This document shows, in pieces, positions 29,126-38,004 of a DNA stretch of 64,000 bases (position 1 is the first letter of the stretch; the number at the start of each line of letters is the position of its first letter). The notes beneath the pieces were generated by a model. The model made no database searches, was not told the origin of the DNA, and saw only the letters and a program-made list of their open reading frames with translations. The position numbers were made by a program, and so were the translations under genes. Source of the DNA: Winslowiella iniecta (GTDB lineage Bacteria; Pseudomonadota; Gammaproteobacteria; Enterobacterales; Enterobacteriaceae); NCBI RefSeq assembly GCF_001267535.1, contig NZ_JRXE01000018.1, forward strand, positions 40,421 through 104,420. Reading direction: 5' to 3'.

Positions 29126-29814
29126 TTCCAGCCCGCCCCTTGCCGCTGGTGTCATTGCAGCAGGCTGGCAAATGCTATGGCAAAGGCGCGGGTAAGGTCC
29201 AGGCATTACAGGAGGTCACTGCCGGGATTTGGCCGGGAGAGTTTATTGCCCTGTGCGGCCCTTCCGGCAGTGGAAAAAGCACCCTGCTGAATCTGGTCGG
29301 CGGCATTGATTATCCCACTTCGGGAGAAGTATGGCTGATGGGGCGGAATTTACGCTTGCTCAGCGACAGGGAAACCGCCCGCCTGCGCGCGCAATCGGTC
29401 GGCTTCGTTTTCCAGTTTTTCAATCTGTTACCGGTGCTCAGCGTTTACGACAATATTTATTATCCGCTGATGCTGAACGGTTACAGTCGCAAACTGGCAG
29501 ATGAGCAGGTCATGGCGATGATCGAGAGGGTCGGGCTGATTAATCACTATCGCCGCCCGCCCGGCGAGCTGTCAGGCGGGCAGCAGCAGCGGGTGGCGAT
29601 TGCCCGCGCGCTGGTTAAACGTCCGGCGCTGGTGGTCGCTGATGAGCCAACCGGCAATCTCGATATGCGTACTGGCGAGGAAATTATTGAGCTGCTGCTG
29701 GAGATGAATGCGCAGTCAGACACCACTTTGGTGATTTCAACCCACTCGCCGCAGCTGCGTGCCAGCGCCAGACGGATACTGGAAATTGAAGACGGGAAGC
29801 TAAAAGATGATTAA
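29116..29814 (+). CDS. LolD/MacB-type ABC transporter ATPase
   Basis: 232 residues. Walker [15 protein letters not shown]-loop QFFNLLPVLSVYDNI, signature [15 protein letters not shown], Walker B LVVADEPTGNLD, H-loop STHS. The family powers extraction of lipoproteins or substrates from the inner membrane together with FtsX-type permeases, and such a permease is two genes downstream. Starts inside the previous gene; the ATG at 29116 gives MAIIPARPLP, a normal N-terminus. Confidence 0.92.
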   Translation: MAIIPARPLPLVSLQQAGKCYGKGAGKVQALQEVTAGIWPGEFIALCGPSGSGKSTLLNLVGGIDYPTSGEVWLMGRNLRLLSDRETARLRAQSVGFVFQFFNLLPVLSVYDNIYYPLMLNGYSRKLADEQVMAMIERVGLINHYRRPPGELSGGQQQRVAIARALVKRPALVVADEPTGNLDMRTGEEIIELLLEMNAQSDTTLVISTHSPQLRASARRILEIEDGKLKDD

Positions 29815-30478
29815 ACCGGGGTGTTTCATAGGGCTGCTGCTTAGCGGCTTGATACTGTTTGCGCTGCCGGTGTTAGCCGATATCGTCACCAGCCAGCGGA
29901 TGCTGGAGCAGCTCAGTCAGCTACGGCCTGGCGACAGCGGCGCACAGGCGATTGTCCAGCTGTATACCCGACAGCAGGTGCCGCAGGCGGTGGCCCGGCT
30001 TGAGCAACTCCTGGCACAAAGCCCGCAAGATCGCACGCTGAAAATCTATTTCGGTTACGGCCAGTTATTGCTGGCGGCGGAGTACTGGCGGCAGAAGAAC
30101 TATCTGCGGGCGGCTGAACTGGCGAAGCAGGGCTATTTTTATCTTGATGAAGCGGCCGAAAGCCCGCCGGATAACTGGCGCATCCGTTATCTGCGCGCAC
30201 GCTACGATGCTTTCCTTGCGGCATTTGAAGGGCGCTGTGTGATAGCGCTAAGCGATACTGGCTGGCTACAGCAGCAGGCTGAGGTTCCGCTGCGTTTACT
30301 GCCGATGATTTCATTGATGCAACTGCATGCGGCGACCACCTGCCATCAGCCGCAACAGGCCGCCATCGCCCGACTCGCGCTGGCACAGGCGGGTATCACT
30401 GCTGACGGCCGTTCGCCATTTATTACTTCGGCGGAGATCGCTGACGTGTTGCAACCCTTGCTGGAGCCAACGCGATGA
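29807..30478 (+). CDS. Exported helical-repeat (TPR-like) protein of unknown function
   Basis: 223 residues with an N-terminal signal peptide or anchor (residues 5-24, ending LPVLA) and then mostly helical sequence with repeated Ala/Leu heptads resembling tetratricopeptide units (e.g. AVARLEQLLAQSPQDRTLKIYFGYGQLLLAAEYWRQ). Probably periplasmic. It sits between the ATPase and permease genes, overlapping them by 8 and 4 nt, so it is likely an accessory subunit of that transporter (inference). Confidence 0.7.
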   Translation: MIKPGCFIGLLLSGLILFALPVLADIVTSQRMLEQLSQLRPGDSGAQAIVQLYTRQQVPQAVARLEQLLAQSPQDRTLKIYFGYGQLLLAAEYWRQKNYLRAAELAKQGYFYLDEAAESPPDNWRIRYLRARYDAFLAAFEGRCVIALSDTGWLQQQAEVPLRLLPMISLMQLHAATTCHQPQQAAIARLALAQAGITADGRSPFITSAEIADVLQPLLEPTR

Positions 30479-31800
30479 GCACGCTGCTGTTTTATCTTGC
30501 CAGCGCGATAATGCTCTATGCGCTGCTGCTGGTACTGTACTGTGCGATCCGGCGGCCTGTCGATCTGCGCTACACCTTTCTTAACCTGTTCCGCCAGCGT
30601 CGCCGTTCCGGCGTAACGCTGTTCGCGATTACCCTCGGCGGGGTGGCGGTGTTTATTTTTGGTGGCTTTGCTGATTACACCTTCTGGGCGCTGCGTGAAC
30701 AGACCATTCGCACCAATCTTGGTCATATCCAGTTGTATCAGAAGGGTTATCTCGCCAGCGGCTCGACCAACACGCTGCAATACACCATTACTGATTTTAA
30801 GCGGATTAAGCAGCAGCTGATGGCGGACAGCAGCATTGCCCCGCAAATCAAATCCATCACCGGTCAGCTGGAGTTCACCGGCATTCTCTCCCGTTATGAA
30901 AAGGGCGCATCAACGTTTTTTTCCGGCGTCGGAATTGAAGCGGAAAGCTCGTTAATCCTCGGTTCGCTTGACCATATTATTTCCGGCAGCGATTTGTCGC
31001 GTGTTCAGTCGCAGGCGATAACTCTTGGTGCCGGAGTGGCTTCCGCACTGGAGGCAGGCTATGGCGACTGGGTTGATTTGCTGGTAGTTAATGCCGAAGG
31101 GGGGCAAAACGCCATGTCAGCGCAGGTGCGAGGGGTGTTTCAATCCGGCGTGAAAGCCTATGACGATGCCACCATCAAGCTGCCGCTAAGCAAGGCACAG
31201 CAACTGCTGCAAACCGATGGGGTGAGCAAAATCATCATTCTGCTGAATGATACGGCGCAAACCCAGGCGGTATTGACGCGGATTAATCAGTTGTTGCAGC
31301 GCCATCAGTTGTCACTGGAAGCGCGGTCCTGGGATCAACTGGCGATTTTCTATCATCAGGTGGTGAATCTGTTTCAGGGAATCTTCTGGTTTATCAAAGC
31401 TATCGTCAGCGTGATCGTGATGTTTATGATTGGTAATACCCTGATGATGAATGTGGTGGAGCGCACGCGCGAGATTGCCACCTTACGTGCGCTGGGCTTA
31501 ACCCGGGGCTATATCAGCCGTCTGTTTGTGCTGGAAGGGGTCGTGATTGGGCTAATCGGTTGCGCGTGCAGCGTGCTGAGCGGGGTTGCGCTGGCGGCAT
31601 TAATCAATATTCATGGGGTGCCGATGCCGCCCTCGCCGGGTTACAGCCAGGGCTATCTGGCATTTGTGATGTGGGATCAGAATTTCCGGCTGTTCTGGTT
31701 CGCATGTGCGTTACCGCTGGTGACCGCGGTGATCGCCTCGATTATTCCTGCACATCGCGCCGGCAGGCAGGTGATTGCGCAGGCATTTCGTTTTGTTTAA
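30475..31800 (+). CDS. FtsX/LolC-type ABC transporter permease
   Basis: 441 residues. An N-terminal part with hydrophobic segments (about 5-22 and 41-62) is followed by a large periplasmic domain (about 65-290) and three C-terminal membrane segments (about 305-330, 350-380 and 405-425). NTLMMNVVERTREIATLRALGLTRGYI is the conserved FtsX-domain coupling segment seen in LolC/LolE/MacB. With the LolD-like ATPase it should extract a hydrophobic product from the inner membrane. Confidence 0.9.
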   Translation: MSTLLFYLASAIMLYALLLVLYCAIRRPVDLRYTFLNLFRQRRRSGVTLFAITLGGVAVFIFGGFADYTFWALREQTIRTNLGHIQLYQKGYLASGSTNTLQYTITDFKRIKQQLMADSSIAPQIKSITGQLEFTGILSRYEKGASTFFSGVGIEAESSLILGSLDHIISGSDLSRVQSQAITLGAGVASALEAGYGDWVDLLVVNAEGGQNAMSAQVRGVFQSGVKAYDDATIKLPLSKAQQLLQTDGVSKIIILLNDTAQTQAVLTRINQLLQRHQLSLEARSWDQLAIFYHQVVNLFQGIFWFIKAIVSVIVMFMIGNTLMMNVVERTREIATLRALGLTRGYISRLFVLEGVVIGLIGCACSVLSGVALAALINIHGVPMPPSPGYSQGYLAFVMWDQNFRLFWFACALPLVTAVIASIIPAHRAGRQVIAQAFRFV

Positions 31801-31821
31801 TCAGCTTTACAGGGAGAGAAG

Positions 31822-32577
31822 ATGAAGGGACAACGGGTGCTGATAACCGGCGCCGGACGAGGTATTGGTCTGGCGCTGGCGAATAAATTTGCTCAGGAAG
31901 GTTATGACCTGATTCTTAATTATCGCAGCGAGCAGGGTAAAAGCCGCGCCAATTTGCAGCGTTTTATCACTCGCGGGCTGGCAAACAACGTCAGCGTGAC
32001 GCTGGCGAAAGCGGATATGGGCGAGCCACGTGAAATTAGCGAGATGGTTAACGCCCTGAAAGATCAGGGCATCGGGCGCATCGATCATCTGATCCTTAAC
32101 GCCGCTTCGACACCGTTTAAACATTTTTCCGAGATGACGCGCAGCGACTGGAAGCTGCTGCTGAACGTCAATCTGATCGGCAATGTTGCCTGTGTTAATC
32201 AGGTCGTTCCGCTGATGAGCGCGGGCGGTACGCTGTGCGCGATATCCAGTCTTGGCAGCCGGCGGGTTTTACCAAAATACCCGCTGGGCGTCATGAAATC
32301 GGCGCTGGAGAGCCTGGTCAGCTATCTCGAAGTGGAGTTGTACGATAAGCGTATTCGGGTCAACGGCATCTGCGCCGGTATCGTCAACACAGATATGGTG
32401 CCGTTTTTAAAAGATTTGTGGCCGGAGATGTTTCGCCGCTACGAAAGCAATCCGCGTCGCTGGCTGGTGGAGCCGGAAGAGGTGGCTGATATTGCGCTGT
32501 TTCTGGCATCAGAGCGCTCCAGCGCTATTCGCGGCACTACCCTGACCGCCGATCTCGGCATCACGCTGCAACCCTGA
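31822..32577 (+). CDS. SDR-family reductase, FabL-like (possible enoyl-ACP reductase)
   Basis: 251 residues. TGAGRGIGLAL cofactor motif, NAAST in place of NNAG, SSLGS, and the active-site stretch YPLGVMKSALESLVSYLEVEL, which resembles the YTTVGVSK region of FabL enoyl reductases more than the YxxxK of ketoreductases (Tyr and Lys here are five residues apart). If it is an enoyl reductase, the operon encodes a full reductive cycle. A ketoreductase or other SDR role is possible. Confidence 0.7.
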   Translation: MKGQRVLITGAGRGIGLALANKFAQEGYDLILNYRSEQGKSRANLQRFITRGLANNVSVTLAKADMGEPREISEMVNALKDQGIGRIDHLILNAASTPFKHFSEMTRSDWKLLLNVNLIGNVACVNQVVPLMSAGGTLCAISSLGSRRVLPKYPLGVMKSALESLVSYLEVELYDKRIRVNGICAGIVNTDMVPFLKDLWPEMFRRYESNPRRWLVEPEEVADIALFLASERSSAIRGTTLTADLGITLQP

Positions 32578-32624
32578 TGGATCAACTGCCTGCCCGTCAC
32601 GGCAGGCAAATGGAAAGGACGACC

Positions 32625-33455
32625 ATGAATCAGCGTTTATCCGGCTTCCTGCTGCTACTGATAGCGGCAGGTAGCCATGCAGAACTGCCGCAGGCACTAA
32701 AATCGCTGGATCGTGCGCAGCTTGACGCCCTGATGCAAGACGATCAGGAAGCGCGGCGCATTATCCGGCTGGCCGATCGGGTGCGTGCGCCCGACAGCCC
32801 ATTCCGTTATACCCTGACGCTGCTGGAGCATAAAGACGGGCGGGATCTTACTGACCGCCAGCAGACCCTCGATATCTCAATGCGTTTTTATAAGCCTTCG
32901 GAAATTCACGAAAAAGGCGATGCACGGGCACTGGCGCGCTATATCTTACCGGCCAGAGACAAAGGGAAAGTCTTGCTCTCAGACCTCGATAAGATGTGGT
33001 ATTACGCGCCGGATCTCCGTCGCCCCATTCCGATCTCCCGCCAGCAGCGGCTGACCGGGCAAATATCCAATGGCGATGTGGTAGCGGCGGATTTTGACTA
33101 CTCCTATATCTCGACCTTAGTGGCTGAAGAAGCCTGCGGTAGTCAGCAATGCTACAAGTTAGCGCTGAAGCGTCGCTGGGCTTATGTCACTTATCCGGCG
33201 ATTGAATATTGGGTAGAAAAGCAGAGTTATCGTCCGTATCGTGCGGATTTTCTGGCCGCTGACGGGCGGCTTATCAAACGCGCATGGTATAAGGACTACC
33301 GCACTGCGTTGGGCACCTTTCGTCCTCACCAGATTGTGATTGTCGATGCGCTGCATAAGGACAATTACACCACCATGAATTACTCGAAGATGGTGCTGGA
33401 GTCGTTACCCGAAAGCTATTTCCAGAAAGAGTATTTGCTCAGGTTCAACGGATGA
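32625..33455 (+). CDS. LolA-like outer-membrane lipoprotein-sorting-family periplasmic protein
   Basis: 276 residues from MNQRLSGFLLLLIAAGSHA (signal peptide). The rest matches the outer-membrane lipoprotein-sorting-protein family (LolA/LppX-like half barrel): DISMRFYKPSEIHEKGDARALARYILPARDKGKVLLSDLDKMWYYAPDLRRPIPIS and later YPAIEYWVEKQSYRPYRADF. Such proteins ferry hydrophobic cargo across the periplasm and often occur beside FtsX or MMPL exporters. The ATG at 32625 has GGAAAGGA upstream; its stop overlaps the next start (ATGA). Confidence 0.82.
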   Translation: MNQRLSGFLLLLIAAGSHAELPQALKSLDRAQLDALMQDDQEARRIIRLADRVRAPDSPFRYTLTLLEHKDGRDLTDRQQTLDISMRFYKPSEIHEKGDARALARYILPARDKGKVLLSDLDKMWYYAPDLRRPIPISRQQRLTGQISNGDVVAADFDYSYISTLVAEEACGSQQCYKLALKRRWAYVTYPAIEYWVEKQSYRPYRADFLAADGRLIKRAWYKDYRTALGTFRPHQIVIVDALHKDNYTTMNYSKMVLESLPESYFQKEYLLRFNG

Positions 33456-34867
33456 AGCTGCAGCCAGTCTCCGGTCGGCCTGGATACTCAGGGCTGTGGT
33501 GGTCACTGCTGATGCTTATCACTCCCGCTGCCTGGGCGCTGGACTGCCAGTGGCAACGTGGCTTTATCGGTACTGAGGCCAGCAGCAAAAGCAACGGCAG
33601 TAGTGAATGGAATAATAGCCGCCACGGGTTTGGTGCCAGTCAGTCGGTCAACGGCTATCTCTCGACCAAAGCCGGTTGTGATATACAGCCCGGAATTAGC
33701 GCAACACTACAGGCGGGTGCTGAGTATGCGCGACAGTTTTCCCGACTCGGCGAGTTTGAGGGCGCGCGCCAGCAAGGTTTGCTGGTGGTTAATCAGGGCT
33801 ATCTTAGCTGGGCGATGCGCGACGATCTGGCGCTGGATATCGGGAAAATCCGTCGCAGCAGCGGTTATCTGCTCGCCATTTCACCGCTGGATGTGCTGCG
33901 TAATCCCGTCAGTTCTATGCGCAATGTGCAGGTTAATCCGTCCGGTGCCCGCTGGCGCAATTTCTATGATGAAGGCTCTTTAGGATTAAGTGCTTCGCTG
34001 TTTCGCGATGAGGGCACTTACGAACTGCTGGCTTTGCCACAGCTGACGCACGGCCGTAATCCGCGTCGTTCGGCCGCGGACTGGAAAATGCTGGAGCGCA
34101 CCAACGCCAGCGACCGCTACAGTCTTTCCTATACCTCCGGTGGTTTTGACCGCTTTAACCCGACGGTCGTGCTGCTCGCCGGGCAGACACCGGCACTGGC
34201 GCTTGGCGGCAGTAGCGCGCTAAATGACAAGATTATCTTTAACATTGAGGGCGCGCTGACGCAGGGACAAAAGTGGCGTCATCTTAATGGTCAGGTGGCG
34301 CAACAGCTGCAAAGTCAGCAACCGGTGGATAACCTTTTTCAGCAAAATAGCCAGCATATGGGGGCTGAGCTGGGCGTGGGGCTGCGTTATGCCGGTCAGT
34401 ATGAAACGGAATACGGCATTGAGTATTACGCGCAAAGCCAGGGCTACAGCCGCGCCGAATGGCGCACGATGTTTGATACTGCGAAGTGGGTGAATGGCGG
34501 TTATCAGCCACATATTCCCCCCGAATGGCTGACGCCGGAGCTGCGTGAGGGCTACCGACAGTACGCGCGCTGGATGGCAGCAGAAGTGGATAACAGCGGG
34601 CGTTACGGCTATCTGCAAGGCAAACACTATCTCTCTGCATGGATTAGCCGCCAGAACAGCGGGATACTGCGCCCCAGCATCACCTTATCGGGGCTGATGA
34701 ACCTGGTGGATGGCAGCAACATGATGACGCTACAGGTCAATTCATATTTAACCGAAGCGCTGGAAGGTTATGTCGGCACCCGAGCCGCGCTGGGATCGAC
34801 GCGTTCGGAGTTTGGCTTTTTTGGTGAAAAAGGCGTTTTCTATATGGGACTAAGGATGGTGTGGTGA
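33452..34867 (+). CDS. Predicted outer-membrane beta-barrel protein, unknown function
   Basis: 471 residues with a signal peptide ending near AAWA. The body has amphipathic beta-strand patterning and ends GVFYMGLRMVW, a C-terminal aromatic typical of BAM substrates. Position after the LolA-like carrier suggests an outer-membrane acceptor or exporter for the lipid product (inference). I do not recognise a named family; DUF1302-type barrels are the nearest analogues in similar gene sets. Confidence 0.65.
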   Translation: MKLQPVSGRPGYSGLWWSLLMLITPAAWALDCQWQRGFIGTEASSKSNGSSEWNNSRHGFGASQSVNGYLSTKAGCDIQPGISATLQAGAEYARQFSRLGEFEGARQQGLLVVNQGYLSWAMRDDLALDIGKIRRSSGYLLAISPLDVLRNPVSSMRNVQVNPSGARWRNFYDEGSLGLSASLFRDEGTYELLALPQLTHGRNPRRSAADWKMLERTNASDRYSLSYTSGGFDRFNPTVVLLAGQTPALALGGSSALNDKIIFNIEGALTQGQKWRHLNGQVAQQLQSQQPVDNLFQQNSQHMGAELGVGLRYAGQYETEYGIEYYAQSQGYSRAEWRTMFDTAKWVNGGYQPHIPPEWLTPELREGYRQYARWMAAEVDNSGRYGYLQGKHYLSAWISRQNSGILRPSITLSGLMNLVDGSNMMTLQVNSYLTEALEGYVGTRAALGSTRSEFGFFGEKGVFYMGLRMVW

Positions 34868-35928
34868 TGTTGCCTGATGCTTACCAATACTTCTGGCGCT
34901 GGTTAAAGGTCAGCGCAGTCAGATTGCTGCTGCCTTGCGCGCTGTTCAGCGCCTTGTTTGCCGGTAATGTTACCGCTGTTTCGCTGCAGCAACTGATAAT
35001 TGGCTCCGGTATTATTTGTGCGGCACTGGCATATATTGTGATACGCGACGCGTACAGCTACTGGTTTTATCTTATCCATGCGCTGAAAGTGACTCATCCT
35101 GTTGGTGTCAGCAGCAAAGAATTGCCAGACTGGTATTTATCGCCCTGGCTGGCTTCACTGCTGACATTTGCGGCAATGGCGGCCAGCTGCCTGCTGTTTG
35201 ACTGGCTGTTTTCCGCCTGGCGTTATCCGTTTATTTACCTCAGCGGTTTACTGTTGATGCCGTTACTTATCACTCTGGTGCTGGCCTGGGGGGTAAAAAA
35301 TTATGCCGCGCTGATAGCGGAAAAATCCTCAATCACCGTTGGTGGCAAACAGAAAACCGTCACTGATTATCTGGTGGCGGATCTTGTAGTTAGCCTGCTG
35401 ATTAACGCTGTCGTAGTGCTGCCGCTGGTGGAGAAACCGACTTTCAGCCTGCATAGCGGCTATCAGCCGCTGGGCTTTGCGTGGGCTTTTACCCTGCTGC
35501 TGACCATCGTGTTAACCATGATGCTGTTTTTTGGCCGGGTGAAGTGCGGTTATGTGATGCTGGGAGAGCGGCTGGCGGGCAATACCGCGGCTAATTTCAG
35601 CCGCATCCCGGCATGGTTGCCGCGTCATCCGGCACGCTATCTGATCTATCTGCTGCTGATTGTCGGCTGGGCGCTGTTTCTTAGCTATCTGGTCGCGGTT
35701 GCTGCTTTTCCTGTTAACTTTATTCCACTCTATTACACCGGTTTGCTGCCGGTGATGATGATCTGGTGGCTGGAGCGCTACCGGCGCATTACTGACAGCT
35801 ACCTGTTCGCCAGTGCGATCCATTGTCAGCTGGAGAGCAAAAGACTGCTGCTCTCACACTATCGGGCAATTACTGACGGTCGCCCACCCACACCACCATC
35901 ACCCGATCCTGTCCATGCTGGCGACTGA
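34867..35928 (+). CDS. Polytopic inner-membrane protein, unknown function
   Basis: About 353 residues with roughly eight hydrophobic segments spread along the chain, hence an integral membrane protein. ATG at 34867 overlaps the preceding stop (TGATG); two in-frame GTGs lie just upstream. No motif is recognised. The last 20 residues (DGRPPTPPSPDPVHAGD tail) are read from the antisense of malS, whose 3' end it overlaps by 59 nt, suggesting the original C-terminus or terminator was lost when this segment joined malS. Confidence 0.65.
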   Translation: MLPDAYQYFWRWLKVSAVRLLLPCALFSALFAGNVTAVSLQQLIIGSGIICAALAYIVIRDAYSYWFYLIHALKVTHPVGVSSKELPDWYLSPWLASLLTFAAMAASCLLFDWLFSAWRYPFIYLSGLLLMPLLITLVLAWGVKNYAALIAEKSSITVGGKQKTVTDYLVADLVVSLLINAVVVLPLVEKPTFSLHSGYQPLGFAWAFTLLLTIVLTMMLFFGRVKCGYVMLGERLAGNTAANFSRIPAWLPRHPARYLIYLLLIVGWALFLSYLVAVAAFPVNFIPLYYTGLLPVMMIWWLERYRRITDSYLFASAIHCQLESKRLLLSHYRAITDGRPPTPPSPDPVHAGD

Positions 35929-37933
35929 AAGCGTAGTAGTTTGTCCGTTGCTGAGATTGCTGCATGCCAGCGCCGATCGCCGGGTGGCGGGCGCGAAAGG
36001 TGCCCAGTTTCTGCCAGTGTTGCAGTAATGCCGCTTTGCTGCCTTGCAGTTCATCCCAGTTCATATCGGAGCGGGTGCCCTGCAAGGGATCGGAGCCAGT
36101 AGCGCCAAACGGACGGCCACTTTCATCACCATAATAAATCTGCACCGCGCCGGGGGCCAGCAGCAGCAAATCCGCCGCGCGCTGCTGCAAAGAGAGCGAC
36201 TGCCCGGCGTCATGGCTGAAAAACAGTCGGGTATCATGGGAGGAAATATAGCTCAGCACATTAAAGCGTTGTAACTTGTCCGCCATTTGCTGATAAGTAG
36301 CATCAATCGCGCTGAAGCAGTTCAGCGCCTGGGCGGCCCGATCCTGAAAATCGAAATTAATCATCGCGTCAAAGCCATGCTGATAATAATCACTCTCCAT
36401 TACGCCGTGGCCCCAGGCTTCACCGGTCATCCAGAACGGCGCGTTATCGACGGCTTGCTCAGGATGCTGCGCTTTCCATTGCGCCAGTGCCACGCCAGCC
36501 TGCTGCTTCAGCTGCGCCAGCGTCGCTTTTTCAACGTGTTTGGCGGTATCAACACGAAAGCCATCAATGCCATACTCGCGCACCCACTGACTCAACCAGT
36601 GGGTCAGATAATCACGTGGCGTCGCACCCGGAATTTCACGCGCGGCGCTATCAGGCTTGTGGCGATAAAACAGCGGCAGGCCGCTCGCGCCGGGCGCTTC
36701 GGTTTTGATATCCGGCAGGAAAGCCAGCGACATCGTCAGGTCATCATAACCCGGCGAGTCATAGTCGCCGATGTCGGTGCGAATCCAGTTTTTACCCCAC
36801 CACTGGCTCCAGCCGGTTTTGTCAGAGAAATTGATGTAGTCATTAAAGCTGTGCCAGTTTTGACCCGCAGCCGGTCGCCAGTCGCCCCAGTGTTTACCCA
36901 GGATTTCTTCGCGCTCTGCGCCTTGCAGATATAACGCGCCAAACTGCCAGGTCTGCATATCAGTGAGCGTGGCGTAGCCGACATGATTGACCACCACATC
37001 AAACAGCAGGCGGATGCCGCGTTTGTGTGCCTGTTCCACAAGGGCGCGTAGATCCTGCTCGTTGCCCATATTGGCATCAAGGCGCGTCCAGTCGAGAGTG
37101 TAATAGCCATGATAAGCATAATGAGGAAAGTCCCCCTTAGTGCCGCCGCCGATCCAGCCATGAATCTGCTCCAGCGGAGAGCTGATCCACAGCGCGTTAA
37201 CCCCCAGCTGTTGCAGATAATCGAGCTTTTGCGTTAATCCGGCCAGATCGCCACCGTGAAAGGTGCCAATTTCCTGCTGGCCATCGCTGCGGCGGCCATA
37301 ACTGTGGTCGTTAGTCGGATCACCATTAGCAAAACGATCGGTCAGCACGAAATAGACCGTGGCATTGTGCCAGTTAAACGGCGCTTTGTTTGCCGTGGCG
37401 GCGGATTCCAGCAGCAACAGCCCGCCGCTTTCTGCGGCCGGTTGCAGGGTGATTTTGCCCTGCGTGACGGTTGCCGTCTGGCCGGCGTAGAAGTCGCGAA
37501 CGGTTTCGCCTTCGGCAAAACTGCTGCTCACGTCAATGGTCACCGGTTTGCCATCCCAGCGCGGGCAGATCTGGCTGACGACAGCGCGGGTGAGTTGATC
37601 GTTGTTTTTCAGACTGAGTTGCAGTGTTGGCGTGCCGCTGCGGGTATCAATCCGCAACTGGTATTCGCCAGCGCGAAATTGCCGCCAGCTGACTGCTGGC
37701 GTATCGCCGCAGGGTTGCAGAGAGAGTGTCTGGTTCAGCCGGATCTGGCCCGCCGGTTGCCAGCACTGGTTATCCTGATACAGACGCAGCGGCAGCTGGC
37801 CTTTTGGCAGTCTGGCACTGCTGGTGAACAGTCCGTCTCCGGCGGCAGTGAAGGCGGGAAAGCTTTCCAGCGTCCAGCTGGCTGCGGCCAGCGGTGACAG
37901 CAACATCAGCAGCGAAAGAAGCAGGGTTTTCAT
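35870..37933 (-). CDS. malS: Periplasmic alpha-amylase MalS
   Basis: 687 residues (E. coli MalS about 676). Start at 37933 (MKTLLLSLLMLL, signal peptide to AAA) has GGAGAG upstream; an in-frame upstream ATG at 38005 would spoil the signal. Family GH13 motifs: DVVVNH, GFRVDTAKHVEK (nucleophile Asp), GEAWGHG (acid/base Glu), SSHDTR (transition-state Asp). It cleaves maltodextrins in the periplasm for the maltose system. MalT-like boxes lie upstream. It is convergent and overlapping with the last gene of the lipid operon. Confidence 0.95.
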   Translation of the reverse strand: MKTLLLSLLMLLSPLAAASWTLESFPAFTAAGDGLFTSSARLPKGQLPLRLYQDNQCWQPAGQIRLNQTLSLQPCGDTPAVSWRQFRAGEYQLRIDTRSGTPTLQLSLKNNDQLTRAVVSQICPRWDGKPVTIDVSSSFAEGETVRDFYAGQTATVTQGKITLQPAAESGGLLLLESAATANKAPFNWHNATVYFVLTDRFANGDPTNDHSYGRRSDGQQEIGTFHGGDLAGLTQKLDYLQQLGVNALWISSPLEQIHGWIGGGTKGDFPHYAYHGYYTLDWTRLDANMGNEQDLRALVEQAHKRGIRLLFDVVVNHVGYATLTDMQTWQFGALYLQGAEREEILGKHWGDWRPAAGQNWHSFNDYINFSDKTGWSQWWGKNWIRTDIGDYDSPGYDDLTMSLAFLPDIKTEAPGASGLPLFYRHKPDSAAREIPGATPRDYLTHWLSQWVREYGIDGFRVDTAKHVEKATLAQLKQQAGVALAQWKAQHPEQAVDNAPFWMTGEAWGHGVMESDYYQHGFDAMINFDFQDRAAQALNCFSAIDATYQQMADKLQRFNVLSYISSHDTRLFFSHDAGQSLSLQQRAADLLLLAPGAVQIYYGDESGRPFGATGSDPLQGTRSDMNWDELQGSKAALLQHWQKLGTFRARHPAIGAGMQQSQQRTNYYAFSRQHGQDRVMVVWVGDRQ

Positions 37934-38004
37934 CGCTCTCCTTATCAGGGCAGCAAACAGAATTTTCAGATATGCAGTTAATATGGACGCTGATGAAAAA
38001 AACA

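Noticed and set aside
20841-32577. Aryl polyene biosynthesis cluster
   Set aside because: Key aryl-polyene genes (tyrosine ammonia lyase, acyl-CoA ligase, acyltransferases, thioesterase, MMPL exporter) are absent; an FtsX-type exporter and GcvT-like protein are present instead.
36287-36934. 215-codon forward ORF inside malS
   Set aside because: Antisense shadow of a well-supported alpha-amylase with all catalytic motifs; no ribosome site and no protein family seen.
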